From Oscillospiraceae bacterium (GTDB taxonomy: Bacteria; Bacillota; Clostridia; Oscillospirales; Ruminococcaceae), in assembly GCA_016297165.1 (NCBI GenBank), contig JAEDHF010000059.1, forward strand, positions 1 through 10,553: a stretch of DNA of 10,553 nt, read 5' to 3'. The translations under genes and the position numbers were made by a program. The notes under the pieces are model-generated. The model was given only the letters and a program-made list of their open reading frames with translations. It had not been told where the DNA came from and did no database searches. Shown one piece after another: positions 1 to 6,459 of the stretch (its first letter is position 1; each line of letters opens with the position of its first letter).

Positions 1-379
1 GCAAGGTGGCGTATGACAACCGAAGACGGGCGATCCTATGAGAAATTATTTTACTCATATATAATAGCAAAATTTTTCGGGAAATGTAAGTACCTATTTA
101 ACCAAAAAATTTTTATTTGTTTTAGGTAAAGTGCCAACAGTTACAAAAGCCTATAAAATACCGTCCCTGTTTTGTGGTTATTATCAACAAAATAAGATGC
201 ATTTTACCCCTCACAGAGCCTTTTCTAAAGGCATTCTGCTCCTATTTTCAGCAACTTAACATACTAACGCCGCTACTTTTTGTACATTTTCTCTCATATA
301 ATATCACAAACGGAAAAACAAGGGCTGTAATTTTGTTGAAATATCATAAATGAGACTATATTTATCGGAGGGCGTAACA
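1..379. other. AT-rich intergenic stretch upstream of the DUF4830 gene
   Basis: No gene can be supported here. The first 40 bases are richer in G and C and could be the tail of a gene entering from outside the window: one plus-strand frame ends in TGA at 39-41, but with 12 codons this cannot be judged. The rest is AT-rich with no conserved-looking frame. A TATAAT box lies at 297-302 and another at 60-65, neither with a convincing TTGACA box at the right distance. A clear ribosome binding site (GGAGGG, 367-372) precedes the downstream gene, so its promoter is presumably within about 250-360. I see no riboswitch or terminator that I can defend. Confidence 0.5.
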
Positions 380-802
380 ATGAAAAACAGGACATTCACA
401 AGAAATATCATACTTATCTCCTTTATTGCCGCGATTATTGCCGGAATAGCAATAATGCTGCTGAGAAACGACCTGCCCAAAGGACGGGACGCTACCGAAG
501 TAAAGGCTTTTCTTTCCGATTGCGGCATCATTACCGCAGGAGAGGGAGAGGTAAAGAACATCGTTATCCCCGAGACTTTCGGCGAGGTTTACGAGAACTA
601 TAACGCTCTCCAGAAGCAGCAGGGCTTCGACCTTTCCGCCTATAAGGGGAAAGAGGCGGTAAGCTACAGCTTCCCCGTAGTAAGCGTAAAGGGGGAAATT
701 GCCGGAAATACCGACGCCCACGTTATCGTCTGTGACGGGTACATAATCGGCGGCGATTTGGCAAGCCGTGAGCTTGGCGGAGAGATGAGGGGAATAAGAT
801 AA
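380..802 (+). CDS. DUF4830-type membrane-anchored small protein
   Basis: This 140-residue protein of unknown function begins with a short basic stretch (MKNRTFTRN) and one strongly hydrophobic segment at about residues 10-28, ending before a charged RNDLPKGRD stretch. It is therefore likely an N-terminally anchored protein with its body outside the cell. The soluble part (about 35-140) matches what I remember of DUF4830: an AFLSDCG helix, then an IVIPETFGEVYENYNALQKQ motif, GFDLSAYKGKEAVSYSFPV, and a C-terminal VCDGYIIGGDLAS strand. I chose the ATG at 380, not the one at 350, because GGAGGG at 367-372 sits 7 bases before it and the membrane segment then starts near the N-terminus. It is the only plus-strand gene and ends at a hairpin terminator. 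No catalytic motif is visible. The family name is from memory. Confidence 0.82.
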   Translation: MKNRTFTRNIILISFIAAIIAGIAIMLLRNDLPKGRDATEVKAFLSDCGIITAGEGEVKNIVIPETFGEVYENYNALQKQQGFDLSAYKGKEAVSYSFPVVSVKGEIAGNTDAHVIVCDGYIIGGDLASRELGGEMRGIR

Positions 803-805
803 AAA

Positions 806-837
806 GGGCTGCCTGTGAAGAATTTCGCAGGCAGCTT
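806..837 (+). terminator. Hairpin terminator of the DUF4830 gene
   Basis: It starts four bases after the stop codon. GCTGCCTG (808-815) pairs with CAGGCAGC (828-835). The stem continues inward through a T-G wobble and GAA/TTC to a GAAT loop, and outward through two G-T wobbles. It is followed by TTCTGTTTGT, a weak T-tract. A 25-nt part of it (811-835) recurs exactly at 1045-1069. Confidence 0.7.
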
Positions 838-865
838 CTGTTTGTCGAAAAAGTCTTTTGGACAA

Positions 866-1002
866 TAAATAAAAATGAATAACGAATAAATAATAATGAA
901 TAATAGCGGTATCGGCTTGCGCCGATTCTTTTGAAAATGTGATTACGAAGCCATTTTCAGACCCGTGCCCGTAGGGCACACCACAATTTTTCACTATTCA
1001 TT
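866..1002. repeat. MITE-like cluster of small hairpins with AATGAATA inverted ends
   Basis: The left part (about 866-906) is a run of AATAAAT/AATGAATAA-type units. AATGAATA at 895-902 is mirrored by TATTCATT at 995-1002. Between them lie three stem-loops in tandem: ATCGGC/GCCGAT (911-916 with 921-926), TGAAAATG/CATTTTCA (932-939 with 952-959), and GTGCCC/GGGCAC (965-970 with 974-979). There is no coding frame of interest. The arrangement resembles the interspersed AT-rich repeats common between genes in gut Clostridia, but only one copy is present, so the mobile nature and the exact ends are inferred. Confidence 0.5.
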
Positions 1003-1003
1003 A

Positions 1004-1031
1004 AGATAAACCCTGTTTTCAGGGTTTATCT
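1004..1031. other. Perfect 12-bp stem-loop between convergent genes
   Basis: AGATAAACCCTG (1004-1015) and CAGGGTTTATCT (1020-1031) are perfectly complementary around a TTTT loop. Neither side is followed by a long T-run, so it is not a textbook intrinsic terminator, although its place between two convergent genes suits a bidirectional transcription barrier. It could also be the end structure of the adjacent repeat cluster. Confidence 0.6.
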
Positions 1032-1038
1032 ACAGACT

Positions 1039-1072
1039 AAGGCCGCCTGTGAAGAATTTCGCAGGCAGCCTT
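1039..1072 (-). terminator. Hairpin terminator of the zinc-ribbon gene
   Basis: The arms are 1039-1049 and 1062-1072. Read on the minus strand the only imperfection becomes a G-U wobble, so the RNA stem is continuous, whereas on the plus strand the same position is a C-A mismatch. This favours minus-strand use. It lies 17 bases after the stop codon of the minus-strand gene. The T-tract is weak. Positions 1045-1069 repeat 811-835 exactly. Confidence 0.65.
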
Positions 1073-1089
1073 ATGTACTGTTAATTTTA

Positions 1090-1593
1090 TTACTTGATGA
1101 TAGTTACCTTACCGATAATGGGAAGCTCAACGATTTTCTCGTTAACAGCGTTTACGATTCCTATTATTGCAAGAACAAGGTTAACAAGACCAAGAAGGGA
1201 AGAAATAATGGTTGCAATTATCCAGCCGAAGGGAACGAGACAAAGACAAACGCTTAAAATTGTGCAGGCAACGCTTATAATAACGCCTGTTAAAAGTACA
1301 AGAAGTCCCTGGTTAGCGTGGAATTTTCCTGCCTTAGAATCGGGGCAAGCCACTAAGGGGAGGAAGAAGAGAATCCATAAGTAGCATAAAGCGAAGATAA
1401 CCTTATTCTTTTTAAGGTCCTCCGGGTCGTAGTAAGCGGTTTTATCTGTACCCTTGATTTTGTCGTATTCGGCACCGAGTGCGCTTGCAGCGTTGCTCAC
1501 TGTATCGGATATGGATTCCAATGCAGCTCCGCAGTTGGGACAGCTTGTTGCTCCGAAAGGAACATTTGCTCCACAGTTCTTACATTTTGCCAT
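1090..1593 (-). CDS. Zinc-ribbon membrane protein, DUF4870/Tic20-like
   Basis: This 167-residue protein starts with a zinc ribbon (CKNCGANV and CPNCGAAL, CX2C...CX2C, residues about 4-22). A polar linker (about 23-60) follows, then a hydrophobic region with three probable membrane segments at about 64-81, 93-117 and 119-146. KAGKFHANQGLLVLL between the first two is the loop typical of DUF4870/Tic20-like small membrane proteins. The function is unknown; the ribbon probably sits in the cytoplasm. I place the start at 1593, not at the upstream ATG at 1659. AAGGAAAGG (1602-1610) is 8 bases before 1593, and the extra 22 residues would be encoded by a hairpin (1618-1646). The upstream neighbour is the Nudix gene, 73 bases away, so cotranscription is possible. 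The family assignment is from motif memory. Confidence 0.85.
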   Translation of the reverse strand: MAKCKNCGANVPFGATSCPNCGAALESISDTVSNAASALGAEYDKIKGTDKTAYYDPEDLKKNKVIFALCYLWILFFLPLVACPDSKAGKFHANQGLLVLLTGVIISVACTILSVCLCLVPFGWIIATIISSLLGLVNLVLAIIGIVNAVNEKIVELPIIGKVTIIK

Positions 1594-1617
1594 AATATAT
1601 ACCTTTCCTTTCATAAA

Positions 1618-1646
1618 GGGCATAGGTCCGAAAAAGCGGACTGCCC
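1618..1646 (-). other. Stem-loop in the leader of the zinc-ribbon gene
   Basis: On the minus strand, GGGCA and GTCCG pair with CGGAC and TGCCC around a CTTTTT loop, with a three-base bulge (CTA). It begins 20 bases after the Nudix stop codon and ends 24 bases before the next start codon. TTTATG follows, so it might act as a weak terminator for the Nudix gene or as a leader structure. I cannot decide between these. Confidence 0.5.
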
Positions 1647-1666
1647 ATATTTTTAGCACGGCGCGG

Positions 1667-2419
1667 CTATTCGGAGAGATACCTTTCCGCTTCCTTTAAC
1701 AGTTCCCTGTCCTCGGGGAAGTTAAGAAGGCTAAGGGCTTCATCGAAGCCCACAAGCCAATGAGCCTTAACCTCTTCCTCCTGAAAAACGGGCTCCTCGT
1801 TAAACTCGGAGAGGAAAAATACTCCCGTTTTAATGCTGTTTTCAAGAGTGGTATAGGTATATTCCGAACGGAATTCACCGTATTTTACAAATTTTAAGCC
1901 TGTTTCTTCTCTTATCTCTCTTTCGGCGTTCATAAGCTCGGTTTCGCCGTATTCGATATGTCCCTTCGGGAAGCCGATATGCCCTCTTTTACTCTTTAAA
2001 AGAAGGTATTTTCTTTCGCCGTCTATATATCTGAACATTATTGCGCCCCCCGTTTTCTCGTATTTCGGGAGAAACTTCGACTTTATGCCCTTTTCGAGGG
2101 GCTCTGTCTCGTGCATTACGTTACATTCCCAGCATATATCCGTACCAACGAGCTTATCGGGTACCGCTACCCATATATCCTCGCCTTCCAAGCGGCTTAT
2201 TACGCCGATAACCGTTCCCTTAAAGCTATTAAGAGGAGTATCGACGCCGAGGATATAAACCCTCTGGCTGCCGCCGTTAAAGGCAGGCACCATATCCGCA
2301 AAGCCACAGTTTATAGGGCAGGGAGCGGAGCCGTTTTCCTTAACCGACCCCTTCGGGCAGGTTACCGTTACCGAAATTTTTTCGCCGAGAAAGCGGGTAT
2401 CGCCTTTTTTAATACGCAT
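1667..2419 (-). CDS. Nudix hydrolase with N-terminal pyrophosphatase-like domain
   Basis: The C-terminal half (about 120-250) is a Nudix hydrolase. The full box GX5EX7REUXEEXGU spans residues 153-175 (G153, E159, R167, E168, E171, E172, G174), preceded by GFPKGH. Such enzymes cleave nucleoside diphosphates linked to another group, using Mg2+ held by the box glutamates; the substrate here is unknown. Residues about 8-100 resemble small clostridial inorganic pyrophosphatases (PKGS, PINCGF, QRVYILGVDTPL, FKGTVIGVISRLE, WVAVPDKL). The acidic residues expected before YILGVD are replaced (NGGSQR), so this part is probably not catalytic. Four cysteines (C34, C38, C96, C99) could bind a metal. The ATG at 2419 keeps this whole domain. 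Its ribosome binding site is weak (AAAAAGG or AGAAG). A MITE end lies 23 bases upstream and probably carries the promoter. Confidence 0.88.
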   Translation of the reverse strand: MRIKKGDTRFLGEKISVTVTCPKGSVKENGSAPCPINCGFADMVPAFNGGSQRVYILGVDTPLNSFKGTVIGVISRLEGEDIWVAVPDKLVGTDICWECNVMHETEPLEKGIKSKFLPKYEKTGGAIMFRYIDGERKYLLLKSKRGHIGFPKGHIEYGETELMNAEREIREETGLKFVKYGEFRSEYTYTTLENSIKTGVFFLSEFNEEPVFQEEEVKAHWLVGFDEALSLLNFPEDRELLKEAERYLSE

Positions 2420-2442
2420 TATTCTTCTTACCTTTTTCTTAT

Positions 2443-2604
2443 GGTCGCCTCTAAAAACCTATGTCGTTTATATGTGCTGTGAATTCAGGTGTAAGATTGT
2501 TCAAATTTTTCGCAGTAATACTTGATGTATTTCAAGGAAAATTGGGGCAATATGACAGCTAAAGGCATAGTGCAGAGAAATGGCATAGGTTTTTAGAGGT
2601 GACC
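2443..2604. mobile_element. MITE copy A, 162 bp, internally deleted
   Basis: The ends are inverted repeats: 2443-2463 and 2584-2604 match at 20 of 21 positions (GGTCgCCTCT... against GGTCaCCTCT...), with further partial matches inward. TTAT at 2439-2442 and again at 2605-2608 is a candidate 4-bp target duplication. The left 105 or so bases match 10223-10328 closely and the right 55 or so match 10500-10553, so this is the same family as copy B with roughly 175 bp missing inside. CTTGA/TCAAG forms a small hairpin in the left arm. There is no transposase or coding frame, so movement would depend on an enzyme encoded elsewhere. The element lies between the GH74 terminator region and the Nudix gene. 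Confidence 0.85.
2467..2495 (-). promoter_or_regulatory. Outward-facing promoter candidate in MITE copy A
   Basis: On the minus strand, CTTACA (2495-2490) is followed after 17 bases by TATAAA (2472-2467), matching the sigma-70-type consensus at 4/6 and 5/6. Transcription would start near 2460, cross the terminal repeat and enter the Nudix gene with a leader of about 41 bases. The identical pair occurs at the same place in copy B. Activity is inferred from sequence only. Confidence 0.45.
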
Positions 2605-2696
2605 TTATGCTTACGTTATTATATCAGCATTACAGGGTATTGTCAAGAGCATCAGGGGTTTTCGGAGGCTTTTCTTGTGGATACAGGAAAGAATAC

Positions 2697-2732
2697 AAAA
2701 AATCCCCGACTCTTATAAGCCGGGGATTTTCG
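2697..2732 (-). terminator. Intrinsic terminator of the GH74 gene
   Basis: Read on the minus strand, directly after the stop codon, AAAATCCCCGGC pairs with GTCGGGGATTTT (one G-U wobble) around a loop of about eight bases. The right arm runs into TTTTTT. This is the strongest intrinsic terminator in the window and is correctly placed for the minus-strand GH74 gene. Confidence 0.9.
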
Positions 2733-4970
2733 TTAACGGGCAGGTCTGCCCATAATAATACCTCGTCCGTTGGTACCGAAATAAACCTGACCGAAAACTC
2801 TTAAGTCTGCGGCTATGGAATTGCCGATAGCGCCGAACTGATGCTTGTCGTCGTTTATCCGTTTCCAGCTTTCGCCGCCGTCAACCGAGCGCCATACGCC
2901 GTAGATACCGTCGTTCGTTCCGATAGCGAAAAGGGTCATGGGGCTGTTTTCGTCCATGGGCGCGCCTACCGCAACACACTTCGCACTCTGGATATTAAGC
3001 TTTTTCATTTCGCCCTGACCGTATTCCTTAGAGAGGAACACACCGCCGAAGGGGGTAGCCAGATATACCTCGCCCTCGACTTCGGGATTGGGTACAACGT
3101 AACCGTCGTCGGGGATAAAGTTCACGCTGGTTTGGAAAGACTTACCGCCGTCGGTAGAGCTGTAAAGCATACCGCCCGTATATACATGAAGTCCCCGGGG
3201 ATTTATGCAGTCGGGCACAATAATAGGTTTAGGGAAGGCCTTATCAAGCTTTTCCCAGCTTTCGCCGAAATCCTCGGTCTTATAAACTGCTGCCGCAGAG
3301 GAATTCGTCCAGTAGATAACCGTTCCGTCACAGTTAACCTCGGCGGTACCGCAATCGCCCTTTACATCCTTCGGCTTCCTTACGTTGTTCCAGGTTTTTC
3401 CGCCGTCGGTAGTGATTGATATAGGCGTATTTCCCTCGCCGCAGCGTACCGCAACAAGGGGATTGTTATAGGCGCAGGCGATAGAGAAGCTTGATGTCAT
3501 AGCGCCGTTTCCGTTAAGATTGGGCATCACCTTATCCACGTCGGTATGGGTAAAGCCGTCGATATCTCCCATAGCGGAATAAAGCCTTATTTCGTCGGAA
3601 TTTGCGGCGGCAAGATCCTGCACCGCAGTTTCTTCAAGCCCCTCGCAGCGCACCTCGAATTTTACCGTTTCCGTGCCCCATTTCGTAAGGTTGGTGGAGC
3701 GGTAGATAGTAGCGCCGGTACCGTACATCAGCTCGTCGCTGTTAAAGGGGTCGATTTCGATATCGCCCATCATCCAGCCCAGTTTAGCGTGGCCGTTGCC
3801 CCAGTCCAGCCAGGGAGCGCCGCTATAGTCAACCTCGAAAAGCTTATTCTGACCGTCGCCCTCAAATAAAGGAGTCCAGCTTTCGCCGCCGTCAACCGAG
3901 CGCCAGATACAGTCGTTCTCTTCTGCGCCCCATTTGCCCATTGTGCTTACATAAAGGGTATTTGTGTCCTGTGGGTCGAATTCGAGGTCGCCCCAGCCGT
4001 GTCCCTTTTCGTCGGGGGTTATATCCTTCCATTCCTTCGTTTCGGGGTTATAGCTCTTGATTGCGCCCTGTCCTACCTGATAGGGACCTGCCGTATTGCC
4101 GAGAACGAAATATACAAGATTATTTTCAACGTAGATATGATAGGGCAGATATGCCTTCGGGTAGCCCTCTATTTCCGTCCAGGTAGCACCTCCGTCCGTA
4201 GAAGCGTAGGACATTTTATCCCCTGTACCTACATAGATAGTCTTACAGGGCTCTCCGTCGGCGGAGGAGGAAGGGTCGAAGGCTATGGCGGTAATGCCGA
4301 AATTATAGCCGCTTTCGCTGTAATCCGTACCTGCGGTAGGGAAGCTTTCAACCTTACTGAAGCTCTTACCGTAATCGTGGCTTACCCAGAGGCCTTCGGT
4401 ACGGGAGCCTACATAAAGGGTAGAATTATCGTTAGGGTCAATCATAAGTCGGTCGGCGAAACGGTTGGGCTCGTTTCCGCCTGCCGCAAAGTCAAGAGGA
4501 GTAATAGTCCAGCTCTCGCCGTAATCCTCGGAGCATAAAACCGCAGCATTCCAGTACTTATACATTCCCGCAAGGGCGTAAACACGGTTAGGTTCCTTCT
4601 CGTCGGTAGCCGCGCCGTCAATTCCGTAGTAGGTATAATCGTCGTTATTGAAGCAGTCGGTAAGAGGCTTCCAGCGTCCTGTTTCCTTATCCATACGGTA
4701 AAGGCCGCCGATATCGGTACGGGCATAGATAAGCCCCTTTTCAGCCTTATTGTAGTAGATACCCGAGGTATAGCCACCGCCGACTATCTCCACGTTTCCC
4801 CATTCATATTCCGAGGAAATATCGTTCGGATTAGTTACCATTTCCGTTTCCTCCTTATTATCGGCTGTTCCTTCCGTAGCTTCCGTTACGGGGGCAGGAG
4901 TATCTCCGCCGCAGCCCGACATAAGCAGTATTGCCGCTGTGCATAAAAGAGCAGGTAATCGTTTTCTCAT
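2733..4970 (-). CDS. GH74 xyloglucanase-like lipoprotein
   Basis: This 745-residue glycoside hydrolase of family 74 probably cleaves xyloglucan backbone bonds outside the cell. Residues 1-20 form a lipoprotein signal ending LLMSGC with C20 as the anchored cysteine, followed by a Pro/Thr/Glu-rich linker (about 21-50). The rest fits the two seven-bladed propellers of GH74. Eight Asp-box repeats (S-x-D-G-G-x-S-W type) lie near 147, 197, 257, 358, 520, 565, 605 and 695. The opening IVGGGYTSGIYYN, YARTDIGGLYR (D86), the mid-protein LGWMMGDIEIDPFNSDELMYGTGATIYRS region in two parts, GDIDGFTH (D469) and the closing FGTNGRGI are family hallmarks. D86 and D469 match the two catalytic aspartates I recall for GH74. 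TGAAAGGA precedes the ATG by 10 bases. No carbohydrate-binding module, dockerin or xyloglucan transporter is nearby. The gene lies 40 bases after folA and may have its own promoter (TATAAT at 5040-5035). Confidence 0.93.
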   Translation of the reverse strand: MRKRLPALLCTAAILLMSGCGGDTPAPVTEATEGTADNKEETEMVTNPNDISSEYEWGNVEIVGGGYTSGIYYNKAEKGLIYARTDIGGLYRMDKETGRWKPLTDCFNNDDYTYYGIDGAATDEKEPNRVYALAGMYKYWNAAVLCSEDYGESWTITPLDFAAGGNEPNRFADRLMIDPNDNSTLYVGSRTEGLWVSHDYGKSFSKVESFPTAGTDYSESGYNFGITAIAFDPSSSADGEPCKTIYVGTGDKMSYASTDGGATWTEIEGYPKAYLPYHIYVENNLVYFVLGNTAGPYQVGQGAIKSYNPETKEWKDITPDEKGHGWGDLEFDPQDTNTLYVSTMGKWGAEENDCIWRSVDGGESWTPLFEGDGQNKLFEVDYSGAPWLDWGNGHAKLGWMMGDIEIDPFNSDELMYGTGATIYRSTNLTKWGTETVKFEVRCEGLEETAVQDLAAANSDEIRLYSAMGDIDGFTHTDVDKVMPNLNGNGAMTSSFSIACAYNNPLVAVRCGEGNTPISITTDGGKTWNNVRKPKDVKGDCGTAEVNCDGTVIYWTNSSAAAVYKTEDFGESWEKLDKAFPKPIIVPDCINPRGLHVYTGGMLYSSTDGGKSFQTSVNFIPDDGYVVPNPEVEGEVYLATPFGGVFLSKEYGQGEMKKLNIQSAKCVAVGAPMDENSPMTLFAIGTNDGIYGVWRSVDGGESWKRINDDKHQFGAIGNSIAADLRVFGQVYFGTNGRGIIMGRPAR

Positions 4971-5010
4971 TTTCGTGCAGTCCTTTCAGAATAATTTATT
5001 TCCTTTATGT

Positions 5011-5517
5011 TTAATATAATTTTACGGATTTATTATTATATGTAGTGAAGCGTATTGTGTAGCCGTTTGTTTCAACAGGCTCGCTTTCCCCGACAACTTC
5101 CCAGTTATCAAGACTTTCTATATCAGGGAAAAAGGCGTCCCCGTCAAATATATGGCTTATTTTTGTGATATAAGCCTTACTGCAGTAGGGTAAAAGCTCC
5201 TCATATACCATAGCGCCGCCGCAGACGAAAAGCTCCTTTCCCGAAGTCCTTTCGTATTCCTTAGCGAAGGGGAGAAATTCCTCTAAGGAGGTAAAGCACT
5301 TTACCTCGGGGAACTGTTCGGGTCGGGACGTAATAACGAAATTGTCTCTGTCCGCTAAGGGACGCTTCGGTATGCTTAAATAGGTCTTACTGCCCATTAC
5401 TACAGCGTTTCCCACGGTCTTTTCCTTATAGAATTTCATATCCTCGGGAAGACGGGCAAGAAGCTTATTATCCTTTCCGATAGCTCGTTTTTCATCAAAT
5501 GCAACAATAACAGTCAT
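5011..5517 (-). CDS. folA: Dihydrofolate reductase
   Basis: The 168-residue cytoplasmic enzyme reduces dihydrofolate to tetrahydrofolate with NADPH. It regenerates the folate oxidised by the neighbouring thymidylate synthase. Visible motifs: IVAFDEKRAIGKDNKLL near the N-terminus, LPEDMKFYKEKT with the active-site acid D26, VVMGSKTYLSIP (39-50), RPLADRDNFVITS (52-64) with R57, and FVCGGAMVYEELLP (97-110). Two usual residues differ: the Trp of the PWxLPxD motif is Ala21, and the Arg of MGRKT, which in E. coli contacts the NADPH phosphate, is Ser43. Loss of the Trp is common in clostridial versions as I remember them. The start is firm. GAGG overlaps the thyA stop codon and lies 6 bases before ATG, with only 8 bases between the genes, so translation is probably coupled to thyA. 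Confidence 0.95.
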   Translation of the reverse strand: MTVIVAFDEKRAIGKDNKLLARLPEDMKFYKEKTVGNAVVMGSKTYLSIPKRPLADRDNFVITSRPEQFPEVKCFTSLEEFLPFAKEYERTSGKELFVCGGAMVYEELLPYCSKAYITKISHIFDGDAFFPDIESLDNWEVVGESEPVETNGYTIRFTTYNNKSVKLY

Positions 5518-5525
5518 ATTTAACC

Positions 5526-6353
5526 TCAGATTGCAACGGGAATTTTTTCGTTGAATTCGTGATATTTATAGTTTTCGAGAGTAAAGCTCTCCTTTGTGAA
5601 TTTATAGAAGTCCTTTATATCCTCCATTACCATTTTCGGAGCGTCGTAGGGCTTTTCGGAGATAATCCGCTTTACTATGTCAACGTGCCTGTCGTAGATA
5701 TGGGCGTCGGCGATAACGTGAACCAGCTCTCCTGCCTCAAGTCCCGAGCAGTTAGCCAGCATCATAAGAAGCGCCGCATACTGGCAGACGTTCCAGTTAT
5801 TGGCTACAAGCATATCCTGTGAACGCTGGTTAAGAATAGCGTTAAGGGTATTCCCCGAAACATTGAAGGTTACGGAGTAGGCACAGGGTGCAAGCCCCAT
5901 TTCGTTAAGGTCATGGTGGTTATACATATTGGTCATGATACGGCGGCTTGCCGGATTATGCTTAAGGTCGTAGAGAACACGGTCAATCTGGTCGAATTCG
6001 CCCTCGGGGTATTTATGCTTTACGGAAATCTGATAGCCGTACGCCTTACCTATTGTATGATTCTCGTCTGCCCAGGCGTCCCAGACGTGGGTAGAGAGCT
6101 TTCTTACGTCGTTTGACTTCTGCTGGTAAATCCAGAGGAGCTCCTCAATAGCGGAGCGGTAATATACCCGCCGAAGGGTCATAACGGGAAATTCCTCCTT
6201 AAGATTATATCGGTTCACTATACAGAATTTCTTTACCGTATGGGCAGGAGTTCCGTCCTCCCAGCGCGGTCTTACCTCTCGGTCGGTATCCCATACCCCG
6301 TTTTCAATAATATCACGGCAGTTCTGTATAAAAATCTCATCGGCTCTGCTCAT
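5526..6353 (-). CDS. thyA: Thymidylate synthase ThyA, divergent clostridial type
   Basis: The 275-residue cytoplasmic enzyme methylates dUMP to dTMP using methylene-tetrahydrofolate and releases dihydrofolate, which FolA recycles. Motifs: ELLWIYQQKSNDV (71-83), VWDAWADE (90-97), the nucleophile Cys157 in APCAYSVTFNV (155-165), NQRSQDMLVANNWNVCQYA (175-193) with the dUMP-binding QRSxD and N188, and HVIADAHIYDRHVDIV (212-227). In E. coli-type enzymes His follows the active cysteine (PCH); here it is Ala158. The N-terminal phosphate loop (DTDREVRPRWEDGTPAHT) is also unlike the E. coli form. I recall this as a divergent branch shared by many Clostridia rather than a defect. GAAAGG lies 9-10 bases before ATG. 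Only about 30 bases separate the gene from a GC-rich hairpin upstream, leaving little room for a promoter of its own. Confidence 0.95.
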   Translation of the reverse strand: MSRADEIFIQNCRDIIENGVWDTDREVRPRWEDGTPAHTVKKFCIVNRYNLKEEFPVMTLRRVYYRSAIEELLWIYQQKSNDVRKLSTHVWDAWADENHTIGKAYGYQISVKHKYPEGEFDQIDRVLYDLKHNPASRRIMTNMYNHHDLNEMGLAPCAYSVTFNVSGNTLNAILNQRSQDMLVANNWNVCQYAALLMMLANCSGLEAGELVHVIADAHIYDRHVDIVKRIISEKPYDAPKMVMEDIKDFYKFTKESFTLENYKYHEFNEKIPVAI

Positions 6354-6382
6354 TTTTCCGTACCTTTCAGAATAACGTATTA

Positions 6383-6422
6383 CCGCCGCGCCGCTTTACA
6401 TTTCGATTAGCGGGTGCGGCGG
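6383..6422 (-). terminator. GC-rich hairpin after the aspartokinase gene
   Basis: CCGCCGC (6383-6389) pairs with GCGGCGG (6416-6422), with further G-C pairs inside and a loop of about 15-20 bases. It lies 37 bases beyond the aspartokinase stop codon on the minus strand and is followed by TAATACGTTATTC, with no real T-run. It may be a leaky terminator or attenuator, allowing some read-through into thyA. Confidence 0.5.
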
Positions 6423-6459
6423 AGCTGACTGTGTTAAGCTATGAATAAACCTATGCGGC

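Noticed and set aside
1..41. Possible C-terminal tail of a plus-strand gene ending in TGA at 39-41
   Set aside because: Only 12 codons are visible, with no recognisable motif. Other frames through the same bases are equally possible.
333..362. TTGTTG-18-TATATT as promoter of the DUF4830 gene
   Set aside because: Transcription would begin within or just after the ribosome binding site at 367-372, leaving an unusable leader.
866..906. Short AT-rich repeats as a CRISPR array or origin of replication
   Set aside because: Units are 5-9 bases, imperfect and without spacers. No cas gene, dnaA gene or DnaA-box cluster is present.
362..994. Long minus-strand open frame opposite the DUF4830 gene
   Set aside because: It is antisense to a recognisable protein, extends through hairpin repeats and shows no domain. 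It is a coding shadow.
6447..6455. AAACCTATG resembling part of the MITE terminal repeat
   Set aside because: Only nine bases match and there is no continuation, partner repeat or element body. Chance is sufficient.
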